A stretch of 64,000 bases of DNA from Bacillus sp. PK3_68. Its GTDB lineage: Bacteria; Bacillota; Bacilli; Bacillales; Domibacillaceae. Below are positions 57,365 through 64,000 of this stretch, one piece after another. The position numbers were made by a program, and so were the translations under genes. Below the pieces are notes generated by a model. The model ran no database searches. It was not told where the DNA came from and was given only the letters and a program-made list of their open reading frames with translations. The stretch is taken from positions 2,374,001 to 2,438,000 of the forward strand of contig NZ_NQYC01000001.1 of assembly GCF_003600835.1 (NCBI RefSeq). Reading direction: 5' to 3'. Position 1 is the stretch's first letter, and every line of letters begins with the position of its first letter.

Positions 57365-57712
57365 GTGGAGCCAATTATTGTAGCAAAGGTTCAAGAATCG
57401 ATTGACCGATTTGCTCAGAAGGAAGTATATATCCATTTAGAAACGACGAATGGAGCTTATGCCTCTCACTTTGATGAGAAGTTTTTTTCAGCAGGTGCTT
57501 ATATACGCAATGCTAAGCTCGTTTACGAGCATGGAAAAATAGTTGGGGAAGGCCCCTACCGCGTCGGGCTGAAACTATCAATTGGCTGGGTATATGCAGA
57601 AGGACTGACCCATTTCGGCTTCGATGAAAACGGCAGGCTGCTTCTTGCCGGCCATGGCTTTGACGGAAAGCTCGCTGTTGCTTTGCAAATAGGCGAAGAA
57701 CCGTTTAAATAA
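57365..57712 (+). CDS. yojF: YojF family protein (DUF1806)
   Basis: A 115-residue protein with the YojF pattern VYIHLETTNGAYASHFDEKFFSAGAYIRNAKLVYEHGK near residues 20-57 and GLKLSIGWVYAEGLTHFGFDE later. The GTG at 57365 is preferred because GGAGG is nine bases upstream; an ATG at 57359 lies only three bases from it. It is followed after 26 bases by bshB2, the same pair as yojF-yojG in B. subtilis, suggesting a role linked to bacillithiol. Confidence 0.85.
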   Translation: MEPIIVAKVQESIDRFAQKEVYIHLETTNGAYASHFDEKFFSAGAYIRNAKLVYEHGKIVGEGPYRVGLKLSIGWVYAEGLTHFGFDENGRLLLAGHGFDGKLAVALQIGEEPFK

Positions 57713-57738
57713 TTTGTAAAGGAAGGTGATTCTCCCAT

Positions 57739-58443
57739 ATGTTAACGGAAATTGAAAAAGAACAGCACGTACTCGTTATTTTTCCGCATCCTGATGATGA
57801 AGCCTTTGGTGTTTCTGGCACTATTGCTACACATAGAAAAAGAGGGACCCCTGTTACATATGCTTGTCTGACACTTGGGGAAATGGGACGAAACCTCGGG
57901 AATCCGCCGTTCGCTACCCGGGAATCGCTGCCGGATATCCGTAAGGCTGAGCTGATAAAAGCTGCCGAAGCAATTGATATTCAAGATTTGCGCATGATGG
58001 GATTACGTGATAAAACGCTGGAATTTGAAGATGATACGAAAATGGCCGATCTCGTTTCCGGTTTGCTTGCTGAGTTGAACCCTTCTCTTATCATTAGCTT
58101 TTATCCCGGCTTCGCCGTGCATCCCGATCATGAAGCTACCGCGCGCGCCGTCATTCGTGCCGTTCGCCGGCTCCCAGAAGATAAACGACCGAAGCTTCAT
58201 CTCGTTGCGTTTGCCAATAATACAGACACAGATCTTGGGGCACCGGATCTTGTCTATGATATTTCAGACGTTTTCGAGCAGAAGATGGCTGCCTTGCGCG
58301 CTCATATCTCTCAAACGGCCTGGATGCTAAAGGAAATGGAAAAGCTGCTTGCGCAAAATGACGAAGCAACTATTCAGCGCATAAAGTTTGAACGCTTTTG
58401 GAATTACCGCTGGGACGATGACAAGGTAAGCGAGCTGCAATAA
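57739..58443 (+). CDS. bshB2: bacillithiol biosynthesis deacetylase BshB2
   Basis: A 234-residue LmbE/PIG-L-fold zinc deacetylase. It acts on GlcNAc-malate or bacillithiol conjugates in the bacillithiol pathway, with partial overlap with BshB1. The metal motif PHPDDEAFGVSG is at residues 16-27 and the third ligand in AVHPDHEATARAVI near 118. Start after AAGGTG. Linked to yojF; a terminator follows. Confidence 0.93.
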   Translation: MLTEIEKEQHVLVIFPHPDDEAFGVSGTIATHRKRGTPVTYACLTLGEMGRNLGNPPFATRESLPDIRKAELIKAAEAIDIQDLRMMGLRDKTLEFEDDTKMADLVSGLLAELNPSLIISFYPGFAVHPDHEATARAVIRAVRRLPEDKRPKLHLVAFANNTDTDLGAPDLVYDISDVFEQKMAALRAHISQTAWMLKEMEKLLAQNDEATIQRIKFERFWNYRWDDDKVSELQ

Positions 58444-58449
58444 ATTAAA

Positions 58450-58482
58450 CAAGAGGATGACCAAATAGGTCATCCTCTTGTT
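58450..58482 (+). terminator. terminator after bshB2
   Basis: AAGAGGATGACC and GGTCATCCTCTT form a 12-bp stem with a five-base loop, then TGTTTTG. Confidence 0.85.
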
Positions 58483-58508
58483 TTGCTCAGGCTTTATCAA
58501 AAATAATT

Positions 58509-58538
58509 TTATCTGGAATAGAGAACAGTTATCCGGAA
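58509..58538. repeat. TTATCYGGAA short repeat pair
   Basis: TTATCTGGAA at 58509-58518 and TTATCCGGAA at 58529-58538, 20 bp apart, between bshB2 and ilvA. Related to the three copies near 13.1 kb. Confidence 0.5.
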
Positions 58539-58560
58539 GTTAATTGCTTTTTTCGAAAAA

Positions 58561-58584
58561 ATACGCCAGCCCCTGGGCCGGCGT
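58561..58584 (-). terminator. terminator after ilvA
   Basis: On the minus strand ACGCC-G-GCCC and GGGC-T-GGCGT form a stem with a very short loop, followed by ATTTTTT, 13 bases past the ilvA stop. Confidence 0.75.
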
Positions 58585-58596
58585 GCATATCGGCAG

Positions 58597-59856
58597 TTAA
58601 ATCAATAAATTAAATAGGAATGGATCATTGTTAATTTCAATATACGGGAAACCTTTTTGCTGCATGCGTTCAATGAGCGGCAAATAATCTACTTTTGATT
58701 TCAGTTCGATACCTACGAGAACCGGTCCTTCATCACGATTCGTGCGCTTTGTATATTCAAAGCGTGTAATGTCATCATGCTCACCAAGAACTTCGTGCAT
58801 AAATTCACGTAAGGCGCCAGCACGCTGTGGGAAGTTAACGATAAAGTAGTGCTTCATGCCTTCATAAATAAGCGACCGCTCTTTAATTTCCTGCATGCGA
58901 TCAATATCATTGTTGCCTCCGCTAATGACACAAACGACATTTTTCCCTTTGATTTCCTCTTTATAAAAATCAAGAGCGGCAATAGACAAGGCTCCAGCTG
59001 GCTCAGCGATGATCGCATTTTCATTGTATAAGTTCAAAATCGTCGTGCATACTTTCCCTTCCGGTACAACAACGATATCATCAATCACTTCACGGCACAC
59101 TTCCATCGTTAAGTGACCTACTTGCTTTACTGCTGCCCCGTCAACGAATGGATCAATTGATTCCAAAGCAACTACTTTATCCTGGGCTAGCGAGGTTTTC
59201 ATCCCTGCGGCCCCCTCCGGCTCAACACCGATCATGCGAGTGTGAGGGCTAATGCTTTTCATATAAGAACCAACGCCTGCTGCGAGACCGCCTCCTCCAA
59301 TGGAGCAAAAAACATAATCAATCGGCTGAGGAGCTTCATTCATAATTTCTACTCCTACCGTTCCTTGTCCAGCAATCGTTGGATAAGCATCAAATGGATG
59401 AACGAAGACCATCCCCTCTTTCGTGCAATATTCCATGGCTGCTTCGTATGAATCATCAAATGTATCGCCAGTTAAAATGACTTCAACATTTTGGCCACCG
59501 AACCGCTTAACTTGGGAGATCTTTTGTCTTGGCGTTGTGGACGGCATGAAGATGACGCCTTTAATATTTAACTGGTTGCAAGAGAAAGCAACTCCTTGCG
59601 CATGATTACCAGCGCTCGCACAGACGACTCCTTTCGCTCGTTCTTCCGGTGGAAGATGGTAAATGAAATTGTACGCACCGCGCAATTTAAATGAACGAAC
59701 GACCTGTAGGTCTTCTCTCTTTAAGAAAATATTACACCCGTAACGGGCAGAGAGTAATTCATTTTTTTGCAACGGCGTCTTGATCACGACGTCTTTTAAT
59801 GTTTGATTTGCCACTACGATGTCTTCTACTTTTATTTTTGTTAAGGCTTTACTCAC
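58597..59856 (-). CDS. ilvA: threonine ammonia-lyase (threonine dehydratase)
   Basis: A 419-residue PLP enzyme converting threonine to 2-oxobutanoate, the first step of isoleucine synthesis. The PLP lysine is in QVVRSFKLRGAYNF near residue 62; SAGNHAQGVAFS and SIGGGGLAAGVGSYMKS (cofactor phosphate loop) follow. The C-terminus has one ACT-like regulatory region (HYFIVNFPQRAGALREFMHEVLG). I use the GTG at 59854-59856, with AAGAAGGGG upstream. The frame runs 45 codons further upstream, but that part is unlike the family. No T-box was found. Confidence 0.93.
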   Translation of the reverse strand: MSKALTKIKVEDIVVANQTLKDVVIKTPLQKNELLSARYGCNIFLKREDLQVVRSFKLRGAYNFIYHLPPEERAKGVVCASAGNHAQGVAFSCNQLNIKGVIFMPSTTPRQKISQVKRFGGQNVEVILTGDTFDDSYEAAMEYCTKEGMVFVHPFDAYPTIAGQGTVGVEIMNEAPQPIDYVFCSIGGGGLAAGVGSYMKSISPHTRMIGVEPEGAAGMKTSLAQDKVVALESIDPFVDGAAVKQVGHLTMEVCREVIDDIVVVPEGKVCTTILNLYNENAIIAEPAGALSIAALDFYKEEIKGKNVVCVISGGNNDIDRMQEIKERSLIYEGMKHYFIVNFPQRAGALREFMHEVLGEHDDITRFEYTKRTNRDEGPVLVGIELKSKVDYLPLIERMQQKGFPYIEINNDPFLFNLLI

Positions 59857-60310
59857 ATTTTTCCCCTTCTTTAATTGAATTTTAAGAATTATTTTAACAT
59901 ACCTATTCAGAACATGGATAAAAAATCCCGATATTTCTTTAAATTTTCTCATTTCAGTCATTTTAACATAGATTTCTCTTTTGGCTTTCAATAGGAATTT
60001 TTTATCTGTCCCTTTTTATTTAGCTCCAGATAGAGAGTTATAAAAAACTCCTTTGGCTTTCACATTTTTGCATATTTAAAAATGAATATTTTTAAATATG
60101 CAAACCTTCCAATTATTATTCAATATTAGTAAATTTTTGAATAAAAACGTTTTCATACCCTTTTGTTTATGCTATATTCAGAAGGGAGGTTTGAATCTTT
60201 TGTATATTTGAATAATAATAAAGGGGGTTGCATTTTTAATCACTTATGTATAAAATTTAAAAATAATTAATATTTATACAAACATATACATAGAAAGGAA
60301 CATGTATTGA
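59857..60310. other. 454-bp AT-rich intergenic region between ilvA and the YjiH gene
   Basis: The shared upstream region of two divergent genes. It holds a cre-like site (60142-60156) and several AT-rich inverted stretches (ATTTTTAAATATGCA and relatives near 60070-60110). No reading frame or known riboswitch is evident. Confidence 0.55.
60142..60156. promoter_or_regulatory. cre-like site before the YjiH gene
   Basis: On the minus strand ATGAAAACGTTTTTA differs from the CcpA consensus at one key position (T for C near the end). It is about 155 bases upstream of the YjiH-type gene and could mediate carbon control. Confidence 0.35.
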
Positions 60311-61666
60311 ATGGAAATTACTACTTCTAGAAGCTCTTTATCTAGTATTTTACGTTTTGTTATTCCTTCCTTAATAGGAGTTTTCTTTTTTATGACGCCT
60401 GTGCCGATTGATGGAGAGCTGACTATTCCTATTGCTATTTTATCTAATTCTTTGCAGTCAGCTATGGGCAATGTCATCCCAACGATTATGACGTATTTGG
60501 TCGTATTAGCGGCTGTGGGTACTATTTTTGTCAAGACTACGCGCCCGGCGTTTGTCCGCCGTTCTCCGTTTCTAGCTTCATTGTTTGATGTGGCGCCAGT
60601 TTGGGCTCTCGTACGTATCATCGGTGCCATATTTGCTGTGATGACCCTTTATAAGCTTGGACCTGAATGGGTGCATTCCGAAAATACAGGTGGCATGCTT
60701 TTGTATTCACTCCTGCCGATTCTATTTTCTACCTTCTTATTCGCTGGCTTGTTATTGCCACTGTTACTCAATTTTGGACTGCTGGAGTTCTTTGGCTACT
60801 CTCTAACCAAAGTGATGCGCCCTCTCTTCAAGCTTCCCGGCCGCTCATCGGTTGACTGTCTGGCTTCCTGGCTTGGTGACGGGACCATTGGTGTCCTCTT
60901 AACAAGCAAGCAATATGAAGAAGGGTTTTATACAAAGAAAGAAGCCGCTATTATTGGCACGACGTTTTCTGTCGTATCGGTTACATTCTGTTTAGTCGTG
61001 ATTAACCAAGTCGGATTAGCCCGCTATTTCCTTCCTTTTTATGGAACCGTTATTTTGGCAGGGATCGCTTGTGCTTTAATCTTACCGCGCATCCCTCCTC
61101 TTTCTAAGAAGATGGATACGTTTGTAAATGACGAAGTGAGAAAACATGATGATGAAAGTATTCCGGAGGGCTATACACCATTTAGTTATGGTTTTGAACA
61201 GGCGGTTGCTCAAGCTGAAAGAAACAAACCGTCAGCTGTCGTGAAAGATGGGATGCAAAATGTAATCGATATGTGGCTCGGGGTCGCCCCAATCGTAATG
61301 GCGATCGGTACGATTGCTTTAATTATTGCTGAAACCACTCCATTCTTCCAATGGCTTGGCCTGCCATTCATTCCATTATTAGAATTATTGCAAGTGCCGT
61401 TTGCTCAAGAAGCCTCGGAAACGATTGTTGTTGGGTTTGCCGATATGTTCTTGCCGTCTATTATCGGATCAGGCATTGAAAGTGAGTTAACTCGCTTTGT
61501 GATTGCCAGTCTTTCTGTTTCCCAGCTTATCTATATGTCTGAAGTCGGCGGCCTTCTTCTTGGAACGAAAATCCCGGTTTCTATTAAAGACTTAATTTTT
61601 ATTTTCTTATTAAGAACGCTTATCTCCCTGCCAATTGTCGCGGGTATGGCACATTTATTATTTTAA
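60311..61666 (+). CDS. YjiH family membrane protein (nucleoside-recognition/GATE domain)
   Basis: A 451-residue protein with about ten hydrophobic segments, including VIPSLIGVFFFMTPVPIDGELTIPIAILSN near the N-terminus and a central soluble loop (about 270-320). The ELTRFVIASLSVSQLIYMSEVGGLLLG block and GDGTIGVLLTSKQYEEGFYTKKEAAIIGTTFSVV mark the YjiH/GATE-domain family, probably a solute transporter. Its substrate is unknown. It stands alone with its own terminator. Confidence 0.82.
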   Translation: MEITTSRSSLSSILRFVIPSLIGVFFFMTPVPIDGELTIPIAILSNSLQSAMGNVIPTIMTYLVVLAAVGTIFVKTTRPAFVRRSPFLASLFDVAPVWALVRIIGAIFAVMTLYKLGPEWVHSENTGGMLLYSLLPILFSTFLFAGLLLPLLLNFGLLEFFGYSLTKVMRPLFKLPGRSSVDCLASWLGDGTIGVLLTSKQYEEGFYTKKEAAIIGTTFSVVSVTFCLVVINQVGLARYFLPFYGTVILAGIACALILPRIPPLSKKMDTFVNDEVRKHDDESIPEGYTPFSYGFEQAVAQAERNKPSAVVKDGMQNVIDMWLGVAPIVMAIGTIALIIAETTPFFQWLGLPFIPLLELLQVPFAQEASETIVVGFADMFLPSIIGSGIESELTRFVIASLSVSQLIYMSEVGGLLLGTKIPVSIKDLIFIFLLRTLISLPIVAGMAHLLF

Positions 61667-61672
61667 TGAAAC

Positions 61673-61712
61673 ACTTTTGCACATGCTTTCGTATGAAAGT
61701 GTGTGTTTTTTA
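61673..61712 (+). terminator. terminator after the YjiH gene
   Basis: ACACTTT and AAAGTGT pair (with a second GCACATGC-CGTATG partial arm), then a run of T bases. Confidence 0.6.
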
Positions 61713-61798
61713 TTTCACATTGGCGGTTTCTTTATCCTAGTAAATATTTGTATAATGTGAATAGCAGCTTTAAAGAGCGGAAGGAAGTGTAAAGTTGA

Positions 61799-62877
61799 GT
61801 GGTCAATAAAACATGGTTTCAAACAGGAATTGCACTTGTGCTGGTCCTGATTATTATTTTGTTGTTCAGACAAATAAATGATATTTTCAATCCACTAGTC
61901 ATTGTTATGAAAACCGTATTTTTACCTCTTGTTCTTGCCGGGGTCCTGTTTTATTTAACGCGCCCTGTCGTTAACTGGCTGGAAGGAAAGAAACTGCCAA
62001 GATGGGCTTCGATATTGAGCGTATTCCTCCTGTTGATTATCACTTTTTGGGTGTTATTTGCGCTGATTGGCCCAATTGTGAATGAGCAAGGGGCAAGACT
62101 GGCAAAAAATACGCCGCAGATGGTTCAAGTTGCAGAAGATGCCATCAATTATTTAATGAATGAGAAAGAACGTCTTCCTCAATTTGCGATTCAATCCCTT
62201 GAAGACGCAGAAGGAAAAGTGGAAGATTGGGCAATGGCTTTTGGTACTTGGTTAATTAACTTTTTGCAAGGATTACTGCAAACGGTGTTCTTAACCGTAC
62301 TCGTTCCATTTTTCCTATTTTATATGCTAAAGGATAGAGAAAGATTTGCGCCTTTTCTAGCTAACTTTTTTTCAGGTCACCGCCGGCAATGGATCCTCCG
62401 AACGTTAAAAGATTTAGATGAAACCTTACAATCCTACATCCAAGGTCAGCTGCTCGTTAGCTTTCTTGTCGGCACCATGTTATTAATCGGCTACTTAATC
62501 ATCGGCCTGGATTATTCATTAATTTTGGCGCTGATCGGCATGGCAACTAATGTGATTCCTTTCCTTGGGCCTTATCTGGCAGTAACACCGGCATTGTTAG
62601 TCGCTTGGATTCAAGATCCACAAATGATTATCTGGGTCGCCCTCGTTATGCTGATTGCCCAGCAAATTGAATCAAACTTGATTTCCCCAAATGTCATGGG
62701 AAAAGCGCTCGACATCCATCCGCTTACAGTTATTACCTTAATTTTAGCTGCTGGTAATATTGCGGGTATTTGGGGGTTATATTGGCCATCCCTACATATG
62801 GAATTCTGAAAACGATCGCTGTGAATCTTTATGCAGCACGCCGGGAAATTAAAGATGTAGCTACGAAAGATATATAA
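61799..62877 (+). pseudogene. AI-2E family transporter, apparent single-base deletion near the 3' end
   Basis: A membrane protein of the AI-2E/UPF0118 family with about seven or eight helices and the conserved end ALIGMATNVIPFLGPYLAVTPALL and ESNLISPNVMGKALDIHPLTVITLILAAGNIAGIWG. The frame then stops at 62809. Adding one G to the five-base run at 62772-62776 restores VILAIPTYGILKTIAVNLYAARREIKDVATKDI and a stop at 62875-62877, about 359 residues, a normal family length. Functions in the family vary (autoinducer export, Na+/H+ antiport), so no substrate is assigned. GTG start after AAGGAAGTG. Confidence 0.8.
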
Positions 62878-62891
62878 AATTTGCAACACCA

Positions 62892-62922
62892 GTGTCTTCA
62901 TCGTCAGATAGGCGCGATGAAG
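62892..62922 (+). terminator. hairpin after the AI-2E transporter gene
   Basis: GTCTTCATCG and CGATGAAGAC form a perfect ten-bp stem with an 11-base loop. There is no clear T-run, so termination strength is uncertain. Confidence 0.5.
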
Positions 62923-62946
62923 ACCTCCTATCTTTATAGGAAGCCT

Positions 62947-63087
62947 TCATATCTGCTTTCTCTCCTCCTGTTCAATGCATTCAAAGCAACAAGCAGAGCC
63001 ATCATCTTTTATTACACCATTAAAGAATCCGTCTAGACAGTAAAGGACTTTTCCACACCTTTTACATATGCTTACCTTCTCTTTCAT
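62947..63087 (-). CDS. 46-residue cysteine-rich protein, unknown function
   Basis: A short frame with a strong ribosome site (AAGGAGG ten bases before the ATG at 63085-63087). The product reads MKEKVSICKRCGKVLYCLDG... ACCFECIEQEE, with CxxC near residues 8-11, another Cys at 17 and CCxxC at 34-38, which is typical of a small zinc ribbon. Codon use is ordinary and the gap on both sides is gene-free. I do not know the family; it could be a small zinc-binding regulator, but that is a guess. Confidence 0.6.
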   Translation of the reverse strand: MKEKVSICKRCGKVLYCLDGFFNGVIKDDGSACCFECIEQEERKQI

Positions 63088-63251
63088 TCTAACGACCTCC
63101 TTACTTTTTATATTAGAGATCTATTTTCATGTTCCTGTCATTATTTTCACATCGATAGCTTTTTATTTTCTGTATAATAAAAAACACTTGAATATCCTTG
63201 TTGTAAATGAAGAAAGCTAAAGAAAACCATCTAAGAAGGAGATTGCAGCTT

Positions 63252-64000
63252 GTGACAAAGCGAAATAGATTAATCATAGCCTCCCTGCTTGTTTCTCTTA
63301 TCATTCTTATCGGTTATGGGACCTTCACAGTCCATTCTAAGATAAATACTCCTCCTCCCAATGTGACAGTTTTTGTACATGGGTATAAAGGAACGGCTGT
63401 CTCTTTCCGCTCTATGCTGAATCGCTTTGAAAACGAACAACAGTGGGGCAAAAAAGCAATCGTTTGCCGTGTAACAGCTGACAGCCAAGTACTCTGTGAT
63501 GAAACAGGCCGTTTCTCCTCAAGCAGTCGGCTGTTCGTTCAACTGATCTTCGACAACAATCGGGCAAGCTTTGAAAATACAGCCTATTGGTTGTCCAAAG
63601 CCCTGCATACCTTACGTGAAAAATATAAATTCGAAGAAGTAAACATCGTGGGCCACTCAATGGGGGGCATCGTTTCTGTTAAATTTCTTGAGGAATATGC
63701 CAAAAAAACCGGCTACCCATTCATTAGCAAATTAGTCGTAATCGGTAGTCCGTTTTCAGGATTAAAAGATAGAAGTTATTTAAATCGAAACTCAGGGCCG
63801 GTAGCAATGGACTTAATGCCACAATCGGCAGCTCTGGAAAAACTGTTTAAACAAAAAGAAAATTTCCCCTCCGATGTACAAGTGATGGCCATTGCTAGTT
63901 CAGGAGATCAGCTTGTTTCTGTGGATAGTGCCCTTAGCTTAAATAAAATTGTACCAGCTTCAAACTTTCATCACGCCGTTATAACAGACCCTAGCCTTAA
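63252..64000 (+). CDS. alpha/beta hydrolase (DUF915-like), partial at window end
   Basis: The 249 codons seen run off the window. It starts at a GTG preceded by AAGGAGAT, and an N-terminal signal or anchor helix (IIASLLVSLIILIGYGTF, about residues 6-24) precedes the catalytic fold. The oxyanion motif VTVFVHGYKGTAVSF near residue 38 and the nucleophile in VGHSMGGIVSV near residue 135 match the DUF915 family of secreted or membrane-bound hydrolases. Substrate is unknown. No upstream gene is close enough to suggest an operon. Confidence 0.8.
   Translation, partial: MTKRNRLIIASLLVSLIILIGYGTFTVHSKINTPPPNVTVFVHGYKGTAVSFRSMLNRFENEQQWGKKAIVCRVTADSQVLCDETGRFSSSSRLFVQLIFDNNRASFENTAYWLSKALHTLREKYKFEEVNIVGHSMGGIVSVKFLEEYAKKTGYPFISKLVVIGSPFSGLKDRSYLNRNSGPVAMDLMPQSAALEKLFKQKENFPSDVQVMAIASSGDQLVSVDSALSLNKIVPASNFHHAVITDPSL

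Larger units (their letters stand above)
62878..63251. other. gap between the AI-2E transporter and hydrolase genes
   Basis: The 374 bases hold a hairpin (62892-62922), the small cysteine-rich gene (62947-63087, minus strand) and the promoter region of the hydrolase gene. Confidence 0.6.

Noticed and set aside
59857-60310. T-box or other riboswitch upstream of ilvA
   Set aside because: No AGGGTGG-type T-box sequence, specifier loop or ligand-binding fold could be recognised.

Overview
The window is core chromosome of an endospore-forming member of the Bacillaceae. It carries sporulation genes (spoIIR, spo0F, rsfA, gerQ, a PbpG-type penicillin-binding protein), a bacillithiol deacetylase (bshB2) and the RNA polymerase delta subunit (rpoE). 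From about 1 to 57 kb the gene order follows the Bacillus subtilis ywd-ywl region as I remember it: atpI, upp, glyA, ywlG, rpiB, ywlE, mntP, ywlC, spoIIR, prmC, prfA, tdk, rpmE, rho, glpX, murAB, fsa, fbaA, spo0F, ywjG, pyrG, rpoE, fad genes, cls, argS, ywiB, speB, speE, pbpG, ywhD, ywhC, ywhB, ywgA, ywfO, rsfA, lipL, pta, hemQ, gerQ, ywdK, ywdI, ung, pdxK. No species is assigned.

Layout. 0-7.2 kb: the start of the ATP synthase operon with its promoter, then wecB, upp, glyA, ywlG, rpiB, a methyl-accepting chemotaxis protein and ywlE, all on the minus strand. 7.2-20.8 kb: manganese efflux, threonylcarbamoyl-adenosine synthesis (ywlC), a DnaA-box cluster, sporulation signalling (spoIIR, spo0F), translation termination (prfA/prmC), rho and central carbon metabolism (glpX, fsa, fbaA). 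21.5-22.8 kb: an intact IS3-family element that split the terminator shared by ywjG and pyrG. 22.8-25.5 kb: pyrG with a poly(G)-type attenuator leader, and rpoE. 25.7-37 kb: an acyl-CoA degradation block (isobutyryl-CoA mutase IcmF, a TetR regulator, two acyl-CoA dehydrogenases, 3-hydroxyacyl-CoA dehydrogenase, thiolase, FadF-like Fe-S oxidoreductase). Two similar palindromic operator candidates and a cre site lie in it. 37-57 kb: cardiolipin synthase, argS, spermidine synthesis, cell-wall, protease, haem and lipoate genes. 57-64 kb, where synteny with B. subtilis ends: yojF/bshB2, ilvA, a YjiH-type membrane protein, an AI-2E-type transporter, a tiny cysteine-rich protein and a partial alpha/beta hydrolase.

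Two features run through the window. First, six otherwise conserved genes (atpI, ywlE twice, fbaA, a DUF1450 gene, lipL, an AI-2E transporter) are each repaired by adding one base, nearly always in a homopolymer. fbaA is normally indispensable, so base-calling error is more likely than real gene decay. Second, three intergenic regions hold tandem pairs of about 110-130 bp repeats. They share one flank (CAGCTGGACAA-N-AGAAAAGCG) around different hairpin-forming cores, and more degenerate copies lie elsewhere. I saw no CRISPR array, phage, toxin-antitoxin or defence system, and no rRNA or tRNA gene.
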